Below, piece by piece: positions 1 through 12,016 of a stretch of 64,000 nt of DNA; positions within the stretch are counted from its first letter, which is position 1; each line of letters begins with the position of its first letter. The notes below the pieces were generated by a model. That model made no database searches, was not told the DNA's origin, and saw only the letters and a program-made list of their open reading frames with translations. The DNA is from Pyrrhoderma lamaoense (Eukaryota > Basidiomycota > Agaricomycetes > Hymenochaetales > Hymenochaetaceae). Position numbers and translations under genes: made by a program. Where the stretch lies: the NCBI GenBank assembly GCA_002794735.1, contig NBAZ01000011.1, positions 744,001 through 808,000 on the forward strand. Direction: 5' to 3'.

Positions 1-344
1 CTGGGACAACAACCGTGTACAAGCCGGCGAATACCTCTTTATTTTAATCACATCAAAGCCGATAATTAGGATGGTGATGGTGGTCAAATAACTTGCTCAG
101 CTTTCTCTCTTTCTGAATATCGATAGGAGAGCCCCCGATGAAGAAGCTTGAAGGGAGAGGAGGAGGAGAATTGAAAAACTCACTCGGCAGCAGGCACAGA
201 ATCACGCATGTACGCGCGTTCAAGGTAGTCAAGAGCAACAATTACACCGAATAACGTTGCAAGAAGGTTGTAGCGTTCCCTTTCGGCATTTGTGGTATAC
301 AGTCGTGCCTCTTCATCAAGAGAAATAGGAGCCTGAGAGCTCAT
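1..344 (-). CDS. VPS28: VPS28 homologue, ESCRT-I subunit (N-terminal part)
   Basis: The first exon (184-344) encodes a start MSSQAPISLDEEARLYTTNA followed by an RERYNLLATLFGVIVALDYLERAYMRD-type helix. An intron of about 149 nt (35-183, GTGAGT...AG) leads to a second exon reading EYSPACTRLLSQ, which runs off the window at base 1. The order of a YxxxxERERYxxxA helix, then ALExAYxRD, then EYxPxCxRLLxQ is the signature of the VPS28 N-terminal domain. VPS28 is a core subunit of ESCRT-I, which sorts ubiquitinated cargo into multivesicular endosomes. Only about 65 of the usual 210-240 residues are present because the gene continues outside the window. The ATG is the first in frame. Splice sites restore the frame exactly (GA|G), so the call is firm. 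Confidence 0.9.
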
Positions 345-643
345 CGTGGTCAATTACTCGTTCTCAACATTATCCACTGTACACATATGCATGTGCAACA
401 GCACGGCCAAAAGTGATATTACACAATACTGTATTACGTAACGCGTATGATTACCTGACTAGACTAGAGTACTTCTTCTCTATACATTAAAATGCGTAAA
501 ATATTAGGCATGATGATGGAATGAATGGAGATTAAAAAAAGCAGAAATCCAAGGTTGCCGTGATGATGTGAAATTGTAAATAAATATGAATCCGTTAGTA
601 GCATCTATTCGTAAGAAAAGCAAAAAGAGTAACGAAGGTCATT

Positions 644-2791
644 TCAGGACTGATTCATGCGTTCGCGTTCTATTCTTTGCTTCCGCCATCGAGGTCCCAT
701 CTTTAATTCAATTAAGGTGATAGGAGTCATAAACAAACATATTCCGCCACAAAGGGTATAAGTCCAGCCAGGGCCGATTGCATTCGTAATGAGCGTAATT
801 ACAGAGACAGTTGCTGCCCCCAAAAGGCATCGTACTAGATTATTCTGTTCATAGAAATATGATAAAATAAATTGAGTCAGATCGATCCGCGGAAATATGT
901 GAGGGACTTAAACATCCCCGCTTACCGCAGCAGTAACAGATGAACCCTGTGTTGGGAATAGGTCCACTATCAAAGTTTGCATACTTATCATAACTGAGAT
1001 AAACGTAAGACCCACTAACAAAACCCCCAAGTTTAGTTGGAAACATCAGACAAGGTTATATGAGCGTAAGATCAAACTTACGAATGAATTGAAGAATCAA
1101 AGGGACCGCAATACTAGTTTTCCGTTCAATGGTCCAGCCATATCCAATAAGAGTTATCGAGTAAATAACAACCCAAAATGGTTGTGTTAAAAAACGAGCT
1201 CTCTCTATTGGGAAATCGTCAACTTCATCTGATGAACTTTGCTTCACATCCTTTTGTGACCCCTCTAGATTTTTTTCAGAAACAGAAACATTCTTCTCGG
1301 AATGACTACTCTTAATTCTTCTATACTGGAAATCCAAGAGTTTTCCAAAGACTACAGTTCCGATCACACAAGCGCCTCCGACACTCAGATAACATAGCCC
1401 AATCTGGGTTTCCGATAGCCATGGAAAATGTTCCTCGAAAAGTGAAGAGATCGTGGCCGTTACGGCGTAAAACGCAGCATATAACGTGCCAGTGGAGAAT
1501 AAAAGGCAAATTAAATCTGGTTCCTTGAATAGTTTAAAGGGGTTTGGCAGTGGGCGGGGAGGCGGCCTTGTGCTATCCACGTCAAGTGTAGAACGCCCAA
1601 TGATAGGAATGAGGCGCGATTCCATTTCGGCGCTGGAATGGAGCCGTTACCAACCTGGCTCCTAAGAGTCTCTGGGAGAAATCTAGACATCAAGATGAGA
1701 ACATACAGACATGAATACAGTAAAAAATGGCATGGAGCATGGAAGATAAAATCTCAACTGACAAGACGATAATGATCGTACAACATGCTGACGCTATCGC
1801 AAGAAACCAGAAAATAGATCTATTATTAGGAACAAAGACAATTAGTATGTTTATTTTTTGGATTCTGAATTTTAAATGAGTATCTGAGAATGACTCGCCT
1901 CCAACCAAGATGATCGGCTAACAAGCCTCCTACTACTGGCCCTATGCAAGGACCGACCTGAATCACAAGAGGTATAAATATATGCGTTGATGTAATGTGA
2001 TGGAAAACGGATCATTTACCATAGGTCCAAGATTTGACACACCTATGAACCCTCCACGATCTTTCGTTGGCACGATATCAGCAATCACGCCGAATGCTAG
2101 AAACATGTGTACACATACAACAGGGTTCAGGGTCAATTGATCTGTTTCATTTATATGCATAGTTACAATAATGATGGCAACGAACCGAGAGCTACTGTGC
2201 TGGCCGAGCCAGCTGACTGGACACAACGAAGCAAAACGAGGAGCCAATACGCCGACGTGGGTGTCAGCGCCAAACCGATACAAGAAATTGTTAACAGGCT
2301 TAGACAGAGAATAAATGATGGTCGTCGACCCTTTCGATCTGCCACCGAGCCCCAGAAAGTCGGAGCTGCGATAGTAATTCGTGTATTAGTCACGGCAGCC
2401 GTTATCTCATTTTGTTATGGGTGTACTTACCAATTCCTTGGAAAATCATATATACAGTTACAGTAATATTGATATTTTCCACAGACTGATGAAATGCACT
2501 AGCTATGGCAGGAATGGCGGGAAAATATATATTTGAGGATAACGGACTGAATGTAAGAGAATGGCTGGTTACAAATGCAACTTATCATTGAAAGATGGAC
2601 ATGCTCTTACCTGAACAGAGATGACAATGCACCCATAGAGACTATACACCATACTTCAGTCAACGAGTAAACTGAATAAGGTGGTTGTTTCTCTTCTTCC
2701 AAGGGGCTTTGAGGTTCTACTTCATGGGTTGTCGCTGTCTCACTCCTGTCACTTGCGAGGTCGTTACGTTTATCGTCGTTCGTGCCAGACA
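644..2791 (-). CDS. MFS drug:H+ antiporter (DHA1 / 12-TM family)
   Basis: A spliced membrane transporter. The N-terminus (MSGTNDDKRNDLASDRSETA) is a hydrophilic cytosolic tail. It is followed by the exon with SPLSSNIYFPAIPAIASAFH (TM1), then GSVADRKGRRPSFI, the MFS motif A between TM2 and TM3. Later come GVIADIVPTKDRGGFIG, the LPETLRSQVGNGSIPAPKWNR motif typical of fungal DHA1 multidrug transporters, NPFKLFKEPDL, and a charged linker. The last exon (644-844) reads NNLVRCLLGAATVSVITL and ends in a basic tail. The penultimate exon is 926-1014. Splice junctions at 844/926 and 1014/1082 are clean. A single base appears to be missing near 1613 (CC run), where PKWNR must join ALIPIIGR. The substrate is unknown; this family usually exports drugs or organic cations. 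It is divergent from the polyol dehydrogenase gene upstream. Confidence 0.85.
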
Positions 2792-3459
2792 TAATTCGTC
2801 GGAGGAGCAAGGACGAACGGAGCAGGAAGAGACTTTTTTGTACACACACAGGGAAACGCGGCACACGACCCGAACACGGAGCTATTTATATATAAAATTT
2901 GCATTGCCTGGCCTTGGAAGGGATAAGGGAAGGGATCGGCTCCAAAATTACCAAAACGTCCGCCCGTGACTTTTATGCACAGCCAGCCAATTGAAGGCCT
3001 GGAAATCACAGAATTAGTGAACAAGGTTATCTAAGCGATAAGCAGGAGAAGCGCTACAGCCGGGTTTGTCTCGTAAGTCCCTTTCCCCTGAGCTTTGAAA
3101 ATTACCTAATATGGGAATTTTAAGCGATCAGAACGGCGTCTATCAATATAGTCGGTATGTGTCTGAGTATTGATCGTGCAGGTCGATATGGCGCACAGCT
3201 TTTCCTTTCTCTTTTTTTTCCAAAAAAAAGAGTTTACTCCTGAACACGTGGTTTGTTTTCATATGTTAGAAGCCACATTTACCCTTCCAACCATATTCTG
3301 TCTAGTTCTTCGGCCCACTCAAAGGCCTTTGGAAAGGATAATTTGGTTATCCGTCACAACGAACCTCGAACTACACGTGATGCATTATGGTATATTTAAC
3401 CGGACGGCGAAAGAGAGGGATCAGTGATACAATCTGATGAAAACACTCTCACCCGAACT
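2792..3459. promoter_or_regulatory. Divergent promoter region, MFS transporter / polyol dehydrogenase
   Basis: About 670 bases lie between the MFS start on the minus strand and the dehydrogenase start on the plus strand. Near 2880-2900 there is an A/T-rich TATTTATATATAAAA stretch that could serve as a TATA element for the MFS gene. A short ORF at 3170-3427 has no family resemblance. No RNA gene was recognised. Confidence 0.35.
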
Positions 3460-5375
3460 ATGACTCAAGCTGACAGTAACATAACATTCCTATTAAAAGG
3501 TGCTTATAGCACTGAATTTAGAATAGAGCCTCTCCCAGAACGTAAGTACAACAAGACAAAGTATCAGCCATATAGTCACTCATCGGCCGAAATTTATAAT
3601 AACGCATAGTGAGTCCGGATGACGTTCTAGTTCAGGTCATAAAAACAGGTATGCGCGAGATTCAACTAGTCCATCTGTTATTTTTAGTTTCTGAAGTATG
3701 ATCGTCGAGGTATTTGTGGCTCCGATGTGAGTTTACTTACAAATACAGAAATCCTTATTCTCTGTTCCGTCTTTAACTTTAAGTCCTAGATCCATTTCTA
3801 TACAGACGGGAGACTCGGAGAAAACATCGTTACTGAACCGATCGTAAGTGGAGAGAACACTTCGTCTACGATAACAAAAATAGATTAGAAATTGTATCTC
3901 GATGACAAACAAAGGTTCTTGGACATGAATCTTCTGGGATTGTCTCACAAGGTACAGACAGATTGTTACGCATGGTTCGGTCACAATGACTTAAGATTGT
4001 TTATTGGTTATTGGTTTCAAATCAAGTCGGTTCAAGAGTTATGAATGTAAAACCTGGAGACCGCGTTGCTATAGAGCCTTGGGCAACTTGCCGTAAATGT
4101 CAGCTGTGTAAAGCTGGAAAGTATCACGTACGTCGAGGCTGTCCGAAACGATAAGGTTTACGAACAAGGCCTATTGAAATGCTAGTTAAATTTGGGTGTT
4201 GACTCCGTTCTCCGTCTTTAGATGTGTGCGGAATGCACTGTTTTTACTCGCCGAGAAGGGGAACTCTCGCACGCTTTTACAAAATACCTTCTGACTTCAC
4301 ACATGTACTACCCAATCATCTCACTTTCGAAGATGGCGCCATGGTAAGCGAAAACATCTTGTTTTAGAAAAAGATGTCTAAGTAAAGTCCTTGTTGATTC
4401 ATCATCAATTATCAATATCATCATCAACAATAATACTTAACATCCATCATCGACATCGTCATCACCATCAAATCTTTTGGAATTCATGAAACTTTGTTGC
4501 ATAATGGTGGAATCAAAAAGATGGAACCATTGGCAGTTGCTGTTCACGCCCTTTGTTCTGTCACCAACTTCCGCACAGGTCAAAACATCGCTGTCTTCGG
4601 ATGTGGACCAGTCGGATTATTATGTATGGCGGTTGCTCGAGCTCTTGGCGCAGCCCGAATCGTTGGCATAGACATTAACCAGTCTCGTTTAGACTTTGCC
4701 AAAACTTATGCCGCAACGGATGTTTTTTTTGCACCTAAACCTGATCCTGCTGACTGTGAATGTATGAGTAACATGGTGTATGCTAAACGGACCGTGAAGA
4801 TGATGATGGCTGAGCTTGGTGTAGAAGAGAGAGGCTCAACAGCGATGGACTTCGTGATTGATGCTTCAGGGGCTGAGACCTGCATACAGATGGCTGTTTT
4901 ACTTGCCAAATATGGAGGTACTTTCATACAGGTACTATGACCTTTCTTCCTAGAGTATATTATACGTTAACAATAAGTCCCTAGCTTGGTTTCGGAGGGG
5001 AAATCAGACTTCCCTTGATGATGATTATGTCTAAGGAACTATCAGTAAAAGGTTCTAATCGCTATGGAGTAAGAGAGATGTCTACTTGGATTTTTTTTGC
5101 TCGGGAATTTACTTATCATGTAACTAGCCCGGAGATTACCCACTTGCGATATCTCTAGTCTCCTCGGGGAAGATTAATCTCAAACCACTTGTGACGCATA
5201 GGTTAGTGGAATAACCTCGAATGAAATGACGTTCTCTGGCTCACTAAGAAATAGATTTTCATTTGAGGACTCAGAACTCGCGTTTAAAATTACTCAAGCT
5301 GGGAGAAGTGCAGATAATAGGACAGTCATTAAAACCGTTATCTCGGGGCCAAGTATCGATCCCAACATACAGTAA
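3460..5375 (+). CDS. Zinc-dependent polyol dehydrogenase (xylitol/sorbitol dehydrogenase type)
   Basis: Eleven exons can be traced (approximately 3460-3541, 3610-3648, 3710-3726, 3790-3843, 3915-3951, 4027-4127, 4222-4343, 4521-4931, 4985-5068, 5128-5201, 5255-5375), giving about 380 residues, the normal length. Domain order is that of medium-chain zinc alcohol dehydrogenases: GICGSD with the catalytic Cys, VLGHESSG with catalytic His and Glu, CRKCQLCKAGKYH with structural zinc cysteines, EPLAVAVHA, then the Rossmann motif FGCGPVGLL, then SVKGSNRYGPGDYPLA and the C-terminal FEDSELAFKIT. The family oxidises xylitol, sorbitol or L-arabinitol with NAD+ in pentose and polyol catabolism; the exact substrate is not readable. 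The junction of exons 6 and 7 leaves the fourth structural Cys two residues out of its usual spacing unless one base is missing near 4228. Two exons are very short (17 and 37 nt). Confidence 0.88.
4397..4472. repeat. Degenerate CAT/ATC microsatellite in an intron
   Basis: An imperfect trinucleotide run built from ATC/CAT units, interrupted by AAT and AC steps, lies wholly inside the intron before the large Rossmann-fold exon of the polyol dehydrogenase. It is a simple length-variable repeat with no sign of function. Confidence 0.6.
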
Positions 5376-5857
5376 ACAAAATAGACTTTTGCAAGAGAGA
5401 ACCTCGTTAAAAAGATGTATACATATATATGCTGTATATGCTGTATTATAGGAATAAAAAAGTTTATTTCAGGTGCTCAGAGTATGGGATAAGGTTTTTA
5501 CATTGATCCTTGATTATGGCATCTCACGTGGCAAATGATTGTCCGTCATTGATGGCCGTGAAGCCATGAGAGAGTATTAAAATCATAGATTTATAATTGC
5601 GGGGCCCCGCATAAACAATCGGCCGATAAGGACCGTGGCAACCCTGGAGGTAAACGGATACAAACGTTAAGTGGGGGTCTCACGAGACTTTTTTAAGTTG
5701 ATGGGAAGTTCGATAATAATTATCGGAAAGCCAGCTGGCAAAGCGGTCCTATCTGGTCACACATCTTGATCGCTGTATCTACTTTTTTTGCTGTCGTTGG
5801 TAAGGAGCTAAACTCTCAACGTGCACCACAAACCTCTCAGGTGGGGTCACTGAACTG
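5376..5857. other. Intergenic: dehydrogenase terminator and NNT promoter
   Basis: The two genes are in tandem on the plus strand. The stretch has A/T-rich 3' flank at 5440-5470 and a pyrimidine/T-rich tract at 5780-5800 ahead of the NNT start. No ORF with family resemblance and no RNA gene was seen. Confidence 0.4.
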
Positions 5858-8800
5858 ATGAACCCGCTCAACCCGTGTCGTGTGTCCGGACGCGCGACAG
5901 CGTTGTCCGCTAACCTCCGGTTCGGATGCGCGCAACATTTTGGTTAGTTCTTTGTAGTTATTAAAAGAAACAAGTCACAGAAGCATCTGATTATCGCTCC
6001 CTATTTAAAGTTCTTAGAGGTGGAAGACGCTTGTACCATCCAACTTATAGGAGACAGGACGAAGAAAAGACTGCTAAAGTTGAATGTATGACTCACTTCG
6101 CTTTTATCTGTCGGTGAAAGTGCTTGACTGATGATGTTCGATGTTTAGCGATACCATATTCCTCTTTGACTATTGGTGTCCCTTTGGAGACGTACACGAA
6201 CGAAAGACGCGTAGCTGTCACCCCTCAAAACACTGCATTACTCTTGAAGAAAGGGTTTAAGCAGGTCCTCGTTGAACATAATGCTGGTATTGAAGCTCAG
6301 TTCACTAATGAGGCATATACCGAAGCGGGTGCAGTTCTCGTTGAAAAAGGAAGAGTATGGAAAGAAAGTGATATCCTTCTTAAAGTTCGCGCTCCTAGCA
6401 TTGAAGGTCCAAATAACGAAGTCAATGCTCTCCGGGAGGGCGGGCTATCATCTCATTCTTATACCCCGCACAAAACAAGGCTATTGTAGATGCGTTGGCT
6501 GAACGTAAGGCTACATCATTCGCGATGGATATGATACCAAGAATCTCTCGAGCTCAAGTGTTCGATGCATTGAGGTTCGTGACTGTTCCTAGCAATATGT
6601 ACTCGAACTTAACTACTCATAATCTACAGTTCCATGGCAAATATTGCTGGCTACAAAGCTGTACTTGAGGCTTCTAATCACTTTGGTCGGTTTTTGACTG
6701 GACAAGTAACGGCGGCTGGGTAAGCTTCTGCTTGCTAATATGTATAGTCTATCATTAATGTTTCTTCTAAAGAAAAGTAATATTATTACATTACTCATCT
6801 CGTTAAGAAGACTAATAAATATGTGATAGATACCTCCTTGCAAGATGCTGGTCATCGGAGCAGGAGTAGCAGGTCTCAGTGCGATAGCTACAGTGAGTCT
6901 CTTACACAATCATCACGCTTAATTAAGTACACATGTAATTCGCTCATAGGCCAGACGCATGGGTGCTATCGTGCGTGGATTCGATACCCGTTCCGCAGCG
7001 CGTGAACAAGTTCAGTCTCTTGGAGCCGAGTTCCTTGAAGTTGATATCAAGGAAGACGGGTCCGTTGCTGGAGGTTATGCTAAAGTCATGTCTAAAGAGT
7101 TTCACGATGCAGAGATGAAACTCTTTTTGGAGCAATGCAAGGATGTGGATATAGTGATTACGACTGCTCTGATTCCGGAAGACCTGCACCTAAACTCATA
7201 ACACAAGAGGTTCGAGCTAATCTACTTGTTTAGTCTAATATATCCTGATATTTAGTGAATTTCATAGATGGTAGCTGCAATGAAACCTGGTTCTGTCATC
7301 GTTGACCTTGCTGCTGAAGCTGGAGGCAACTGCGAACTCACCGTCCCGGGACAACTTGCGGTCAAACATGGCGTTAAGATCATAGGTTAGTGTATTCAAT
7401 ATTATTTTGAGTGTACATTCCATACTTACTCACCTGTTAACATAGGATATACGGATTTCCCTCCCGTCTCCCAACCCAATCGTCCACACTCTACTCAAAC
7501 AACATAACCAAATTCCTTCTCTCAATGTCTCCTCAAGAGAAGCACTTCGGCATAGACCTTACAGATGAAGTAGTTCGCGGCTCAATTGTAACACACAAAG
7601 GCGAGATCCTACCCGTAGCTCCGCGTCCATCCCCTCCCAGCTCCGCCGCGCCGACCACGGCAGCAGCCGAGGCCGCCAAAGAGGTGACAGCTCTCACACC
7701 TTGGAAACAAGCTTCGCGCGACGTTGCGTTGGTTACAGCGGGTATGGGTGCGGCTGTAGCGTTGGGCAAAGCTACGGGTCCGGAGTTCATGAATAGTGTT
7801 TTCACTTTTGGGTTGGCTGGGCTGATTGGCTATCGGGTTGTGTGGGGTGTTACGCCGGCGTTGCATTCCCCGCTCATGAGTGTGACGAATGCTATTTCTG
7901 GTAAGTCTTACAGAATCAGATTTACTACGTTGTATGCATCCGTTCTGATAATGATACTCATACAGGTATGGTTGGTGTTGGAGGCTTGTTCATCATGGGA
8001 GGAGGATACCTTCCGGGAACCTTCTCTCAAGCCCTTGGCGCTCTGTCCGTTCTCTTGGCCTTTGTTAATGTTTCTGGAGGTTTTGTGATCACGAAACGCA
8101 TGTTAGATATGTTCAAGAGTATGTCCTATACCGACTCTCCGTATACCAATCTCACCCATATTTAAACTCCGCTATAGGACCTACTGATCCACCTGAATAT
8201 CCGTACTTGTATGCTATTCCTGGACTTTTGTTCGGGGGTGGATATATCGCTGCTGCATCGACAGGTATGGCAGGGCTTGTTCAAGCTGGGTACCTTGTTA
8301 GCAGTGTTTTATGTATCAGTATGTATTATCAATATTCTCTGAAGGCTTTGAATACTGAAATGTTCGCCTTAGGCTCTTTATCTGGACTCGCTTCACAGAC
8401 AACTGCTCGACAAGGAAACATTCTTGGCATCCTGGGAGTTAGTTCCGGGATACTTGCCTCTCTCCTCGCTGTTGGCTTTTCACCTGAGGTTTTGACCCAG
8501 TTCGCTGGAGTAGCCGGTATAGGAAGTATTATCGGTATGTCTATCGTCGTTATTCCAAAAAAATGGTCAATATGACTCAGATAATGATATTAGGTGCTAT
8601 CATTGGCAGGAGGATCACACCGACCGAACTACCTCAAATGGTTGCTGCGCTTCATTCTGTTGTTGGTTTAGCCGCTGTCTTGACTAGTATCGGAAGTGTC
8701 CTCTCGGATGTTAGTCACATATCCACGCTACATCTCGTTACGGCTTACCTAGGAGTTCTTATCGGTGGAGTAACATTTACTGGTTCTATTGTGGCTTTCT

Positions 8801-10275
8801 AAAGCTTGCTGGACGGATGTCCTCACGTCCTTTGATCCTACCTGGAAGACATTTAATTAACTCCTCGCTCTTGGGTGCCAACTTAGCTACTATGGGTGCT
8901 TTCGTGAGTATGGCGCCTGGTGCTCCGATGATCGCTGCTGGATGCCTTGCTGCCAATACCGTTTTGAGTTTCTTGAAAGGTTATACTACGACGGCAGGTA
9001 TCGGTGGAGCTGACATGCGTAAGTATTAAGTTTGTTACACTTTCGCTGTTAGGTTTTGTGCTTACGCCTTGTTCAGCTGTGGTCATCACTGTTCTCAATG
9101 CTTACTCCGGTTTCGCATTGGTAGCAGAAGGATTCATGTTGGATAATCCACTACTAACGACCGTTGGCTCCCTCATCGGAGTTAGCGGCTCTATTCTTTC
9201 GTATATAATGGTTCGTATCCTATACATGTTTCTTCTCCCAAATTATGATATCAAACTCACAATGATCTAGTGTGTAGCGATGAATCGCTCACTAACAAAT
9301 GTATTGTTTGGAGGAATCGCTGCCCCTGCCCAGTCTGATTACAAGATAGAAGGCCAGATTACTAAAACTACTGTAGAGGAGACTGTAGAAGCTCTAACCA
9401 ATGCGGAAAATGTTATTCTTGTAAGTGGGGATAGAACAAGGAAAACCAATGTCCGTTTTTCTAATACCTTCAAACACTTTAGGTTGTTGGATATGGAATG
9501 GCAGTAGCTAAAGCTCAATATGCTATTTCCGAAATCACTCGTATGTTACGCGCTAAGGGGGTCAATGTTCGTTTCGCCATTCACCCGGTTGCTGGGCGTA
9601 TGCCGGGTCAGTGTAATGTTTTGTTGGCGGAAGCATCCGTCCCCTACGACAGTAAGTCCCCCTTAAAACATTCTTATACATTTCTTTGCCCCGTATTATT
9701 TTTTGCTCCGTCGTATAATCATCGAAATAAAAATCGTGAGACTAATATGATTCCTTTTTCTTTCTTTATTCTTGGAATACTAAGTTGTGTTGGAAATGGA
9801 TGAGATTAATGATGATTTCTCCGAAACTGACGTTACGCTGGTTATCGGGGCGAACGATACGGTCAATCCTATTGCGTTAGAGCCTGGTTCTGCTATTGCT
9901 GGTATGCCGGTCTTGCATGCTTGGAAGAGTAAACAAGTTATTGTTATGAAACGTGGAATGGCTAGTGGATATGGTTCGTTTACCTAATTCTAATTTCACT
10001 TTTACCCTTTTGAGTAACCCTAATCTGGTTATGTAGCTGATGTCCCAAACCCGATGTTTTACATGCCTGGAACGAAAATGTTGTTTGGCGACGCCAAGGA
10101 GACGTGCGACGGTATGTTTTATCTTTAAAACCCATTTCTCCCCCAATTTTTGAATCACTTATTTATTCTATCTGCTTACCTTTTGAACCCCGTTGTTTCG
10201 GAGTTTATTACTAAATTGTTTTACTGACTCGAAATATTTGTAGCGATTAAACGGAGCCTTGAATCCCGTAACTGA
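5858..10275 (+). CDS. NNT: Mitochondrial proton-translocating NAD(P)+ transhydrogenase
   Basis: A long multi-exon gene of roughly 1,070 codons. It starts with a basic, acid-free leader ([20 protein letters not shown]), continues through an Arg-rich exon ([15 protein letters not shown]), then enters the NAD(H) domain I at [18 protein letters not shown]. The NAD-binding motif [18 protein letters not shown] and [12 protein letters not shown] follow, then [20 protein letters not shown]. The membrane domain II spans about 7700-9210 with many hydrophobic segments. The NADP(H) domain III contains [30 protein letters not shown] and a C-terminal [18 protein letters not shown]. The enzyme sits in the inner mitochondrial membrane and uses proton-motive force to make NADPH. 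Domain order I-II-III is the single-chain animal/fungal arrangement. Frame breaks by one missing base occur at about 6443 (GGG), 7177 (GG) and 8799 (C). The start ATG was chosen because its exon splices in phase (G|AA) into the next. Confidence 0.9.
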
Positions 10276-11137
10276 CGTAATTGTTTCAACACTGGATGAG
10301 AGCTAGTTGTATGTGGCTTATCCTCCGCTAAGACAAATAAAGTTGTGCTTAAGAGAAGAAAAAAACGAAGACTTAAAGATTGAAGAATTGAAAGATGAAA
10401 GGTTAATAGTAAAGATGAATTAGTTAAGATATGGACTACCCGTTTGATTCCTTCTCCCTCATGGATTATGGATTTCTTGTTTTGTTTTTTTCGAAAGTTG
10501 TTACATAGTATCTCATTTCTCATTCTACCCATGTTTTTTTTTACTGTCAATTATGTTTTGTATTACGCATGTAGATCTAGTTGTTCAATTTCTTGGTTTA
10601 TGAATAAACTGTTTAAGTGCCTTGATGCTCTTGATCTAGTGATTGTGGATGTTTTCAATCAGTTTTTGTTCGGGCGAGATCTTGAGACCTGACACATTGT
10701 ACGTGTCAGATGATATATATTGTATATGATATGATAGGAGTGATATGATTTGTGTTCGGCTCCCTCCAGGCTGATTTATAGTGAACTCTAGATAGATGTA
10801 TTTTAACTAGTTAAGGATACACATTATCTTTGAGTCTAAATATATGAGAAGCAATACATAATTAATGTGATGCACCCGCATACCTTAAAGAAAATGTGAG
10901 AGATTAGTACTGAGATAAGGAGTGTGTGAGTGAGTGCAAATTGCATATGTCTGGTTCCAATGCCAGCTTAAAAATCTCAACAAGATCAAGAGCGGGAAAA
11001 TATGAGAAAAAGAAAAGCAACAGAAGCTCAAAAATCCAGAGCAATAATAAAGGAGATACATATACAATCGGGTAAACACCGTCAAATAAACGTGTGATAT
11101 CAAGAAAGTATCACAACACAAACTCAGAGAGCGAAAA
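10276..11137. other. Intergenic between convergent NNT and GLTP genes
   Basis: Mostly A/T-rich sequence with 3' untranslated regions of both genes. ORFs at 10444-10692 and 10885-11175 are low-complexity and unlike any family. A perfect 7-bp inverted repeat, CTGACAC/GTGTCAG with a 7-nt loop, is at 10689-10709 and could form a small hairpin. Confidence 0.4.
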
Positions 11138-12016
11138 TCAGATATCGCCATGACCGCCCATAGCGTAAAAGTCAATCATGTGTTGTAAGATAATTTCGAG
11201 CCCGGCGAGCCAGCGCGCAAGTTCGAGATCCAATTTCTCTTGAGAGCCTCCTTGGGCGATACGTTCAAAGAAGTCTTTCCTTCTTGGAGTAGCACGAAGA
11301 GCAACTTGGACTACGGTGCGGATGGCGAAGTTGTGGTGCCGTCTGAGGACAGTGTCGTATGCTTTTGAAAAGCTTGGTTGGAGCCTGTCTTCGTTTGGAG
11401 ATGAGCGGACGTTTTGGAGTGCTCTGCAGGTGAATAGTAGGCCGCTAGTTTTTAAATAAGGGTATGTATCGATGAGAGATGAGTTTGGGAAAGGCTTCGA
11501 GATGATAGGAGTGAAAAGGAGTTACCGTAAGAGACGACGAAGACAGCCTGTGCCGTGTTTATGTTGATCGTCTACTTCGCTATGTACTAATTTCTCTAGA
11601 GTTCGACACTCGTCTTGGTTTGAGTTATAAGTGGTTCGAACACCCTAGTATAATAGTAGTCATAAGCATAAGCCACCAATAAGTAATAGTATTGAATCGC
11701 CGAAAAACATACATGGATGTTATTCTTGATGTCTGTTTGAACGAAGGAGAACACTCCAACACCAAGCAGATCTATAAGGAGTGATAAGTGAGTTGAAGAC
11801 CAAGAAAGAGCTCAAGAGTTTGACCGACCAAACATTGATGCAAGGCCGTCTGAGGCCTCGAGGAAATCACTAGTAGGGATACCCTTGTCACTACAAGGGA
11901 TATCGGCAAAGCTCTAATTTCAATTCAGGACGGGATAAGGGTGTAAGTCATGGTACACTACAAAGGATCATCAGTATTAGTAAACATACCTTCACTGTCT
12001 GGAAGTAAGGTGCCAT
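11138..12016 (-). CDS. Glycolipid transfer protein (GLTP domain)
   Basis: Five exons join in phase. MAPYFQTVK is followed by SFADIPCSDKGIPTSDFLEA and SDGLASMFDLLGVGVFSFVQ. Next comes TDIKNNIHGVRTTYNSNQDE, then TLEKLVHSE, RLLRGLLFTCRALQNV, AYDTVLRRHHNFAIRTVVQV, ATPRRKDFFERIA and a C-terminal helix ending in YAMGGHGDI. This is a complete, all-helical GLTP fold of about 205 residues. GLTPs shuttle glycosphingolipids or ceramide-1-phosphate between membranes. The headgroup-binding Asp and Asn (TDIKNN) and the His (RRHHNF) are present. The Trp that stacks on the sugar in the WLKRGL motif of animal GLTP is Arg here (RRLLRGL). No frame break was found. Start and stop are unambiguous. Confidence 0.88.

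Noticed and set aside
53..241. A minus-strand ORF ending in a run of His codons
   Set aside because: The His run comes from a GGTGATGGTGGT repeat inside the VPS28 intron; the ORF is intronic.
10689..10709. A 7-bp hairpin read as a terminator
   Set aside because: Intrinsic hairpin terminators are not used by RNA polymerase II; it is noted only as an inverted repeat in the 3' flank.
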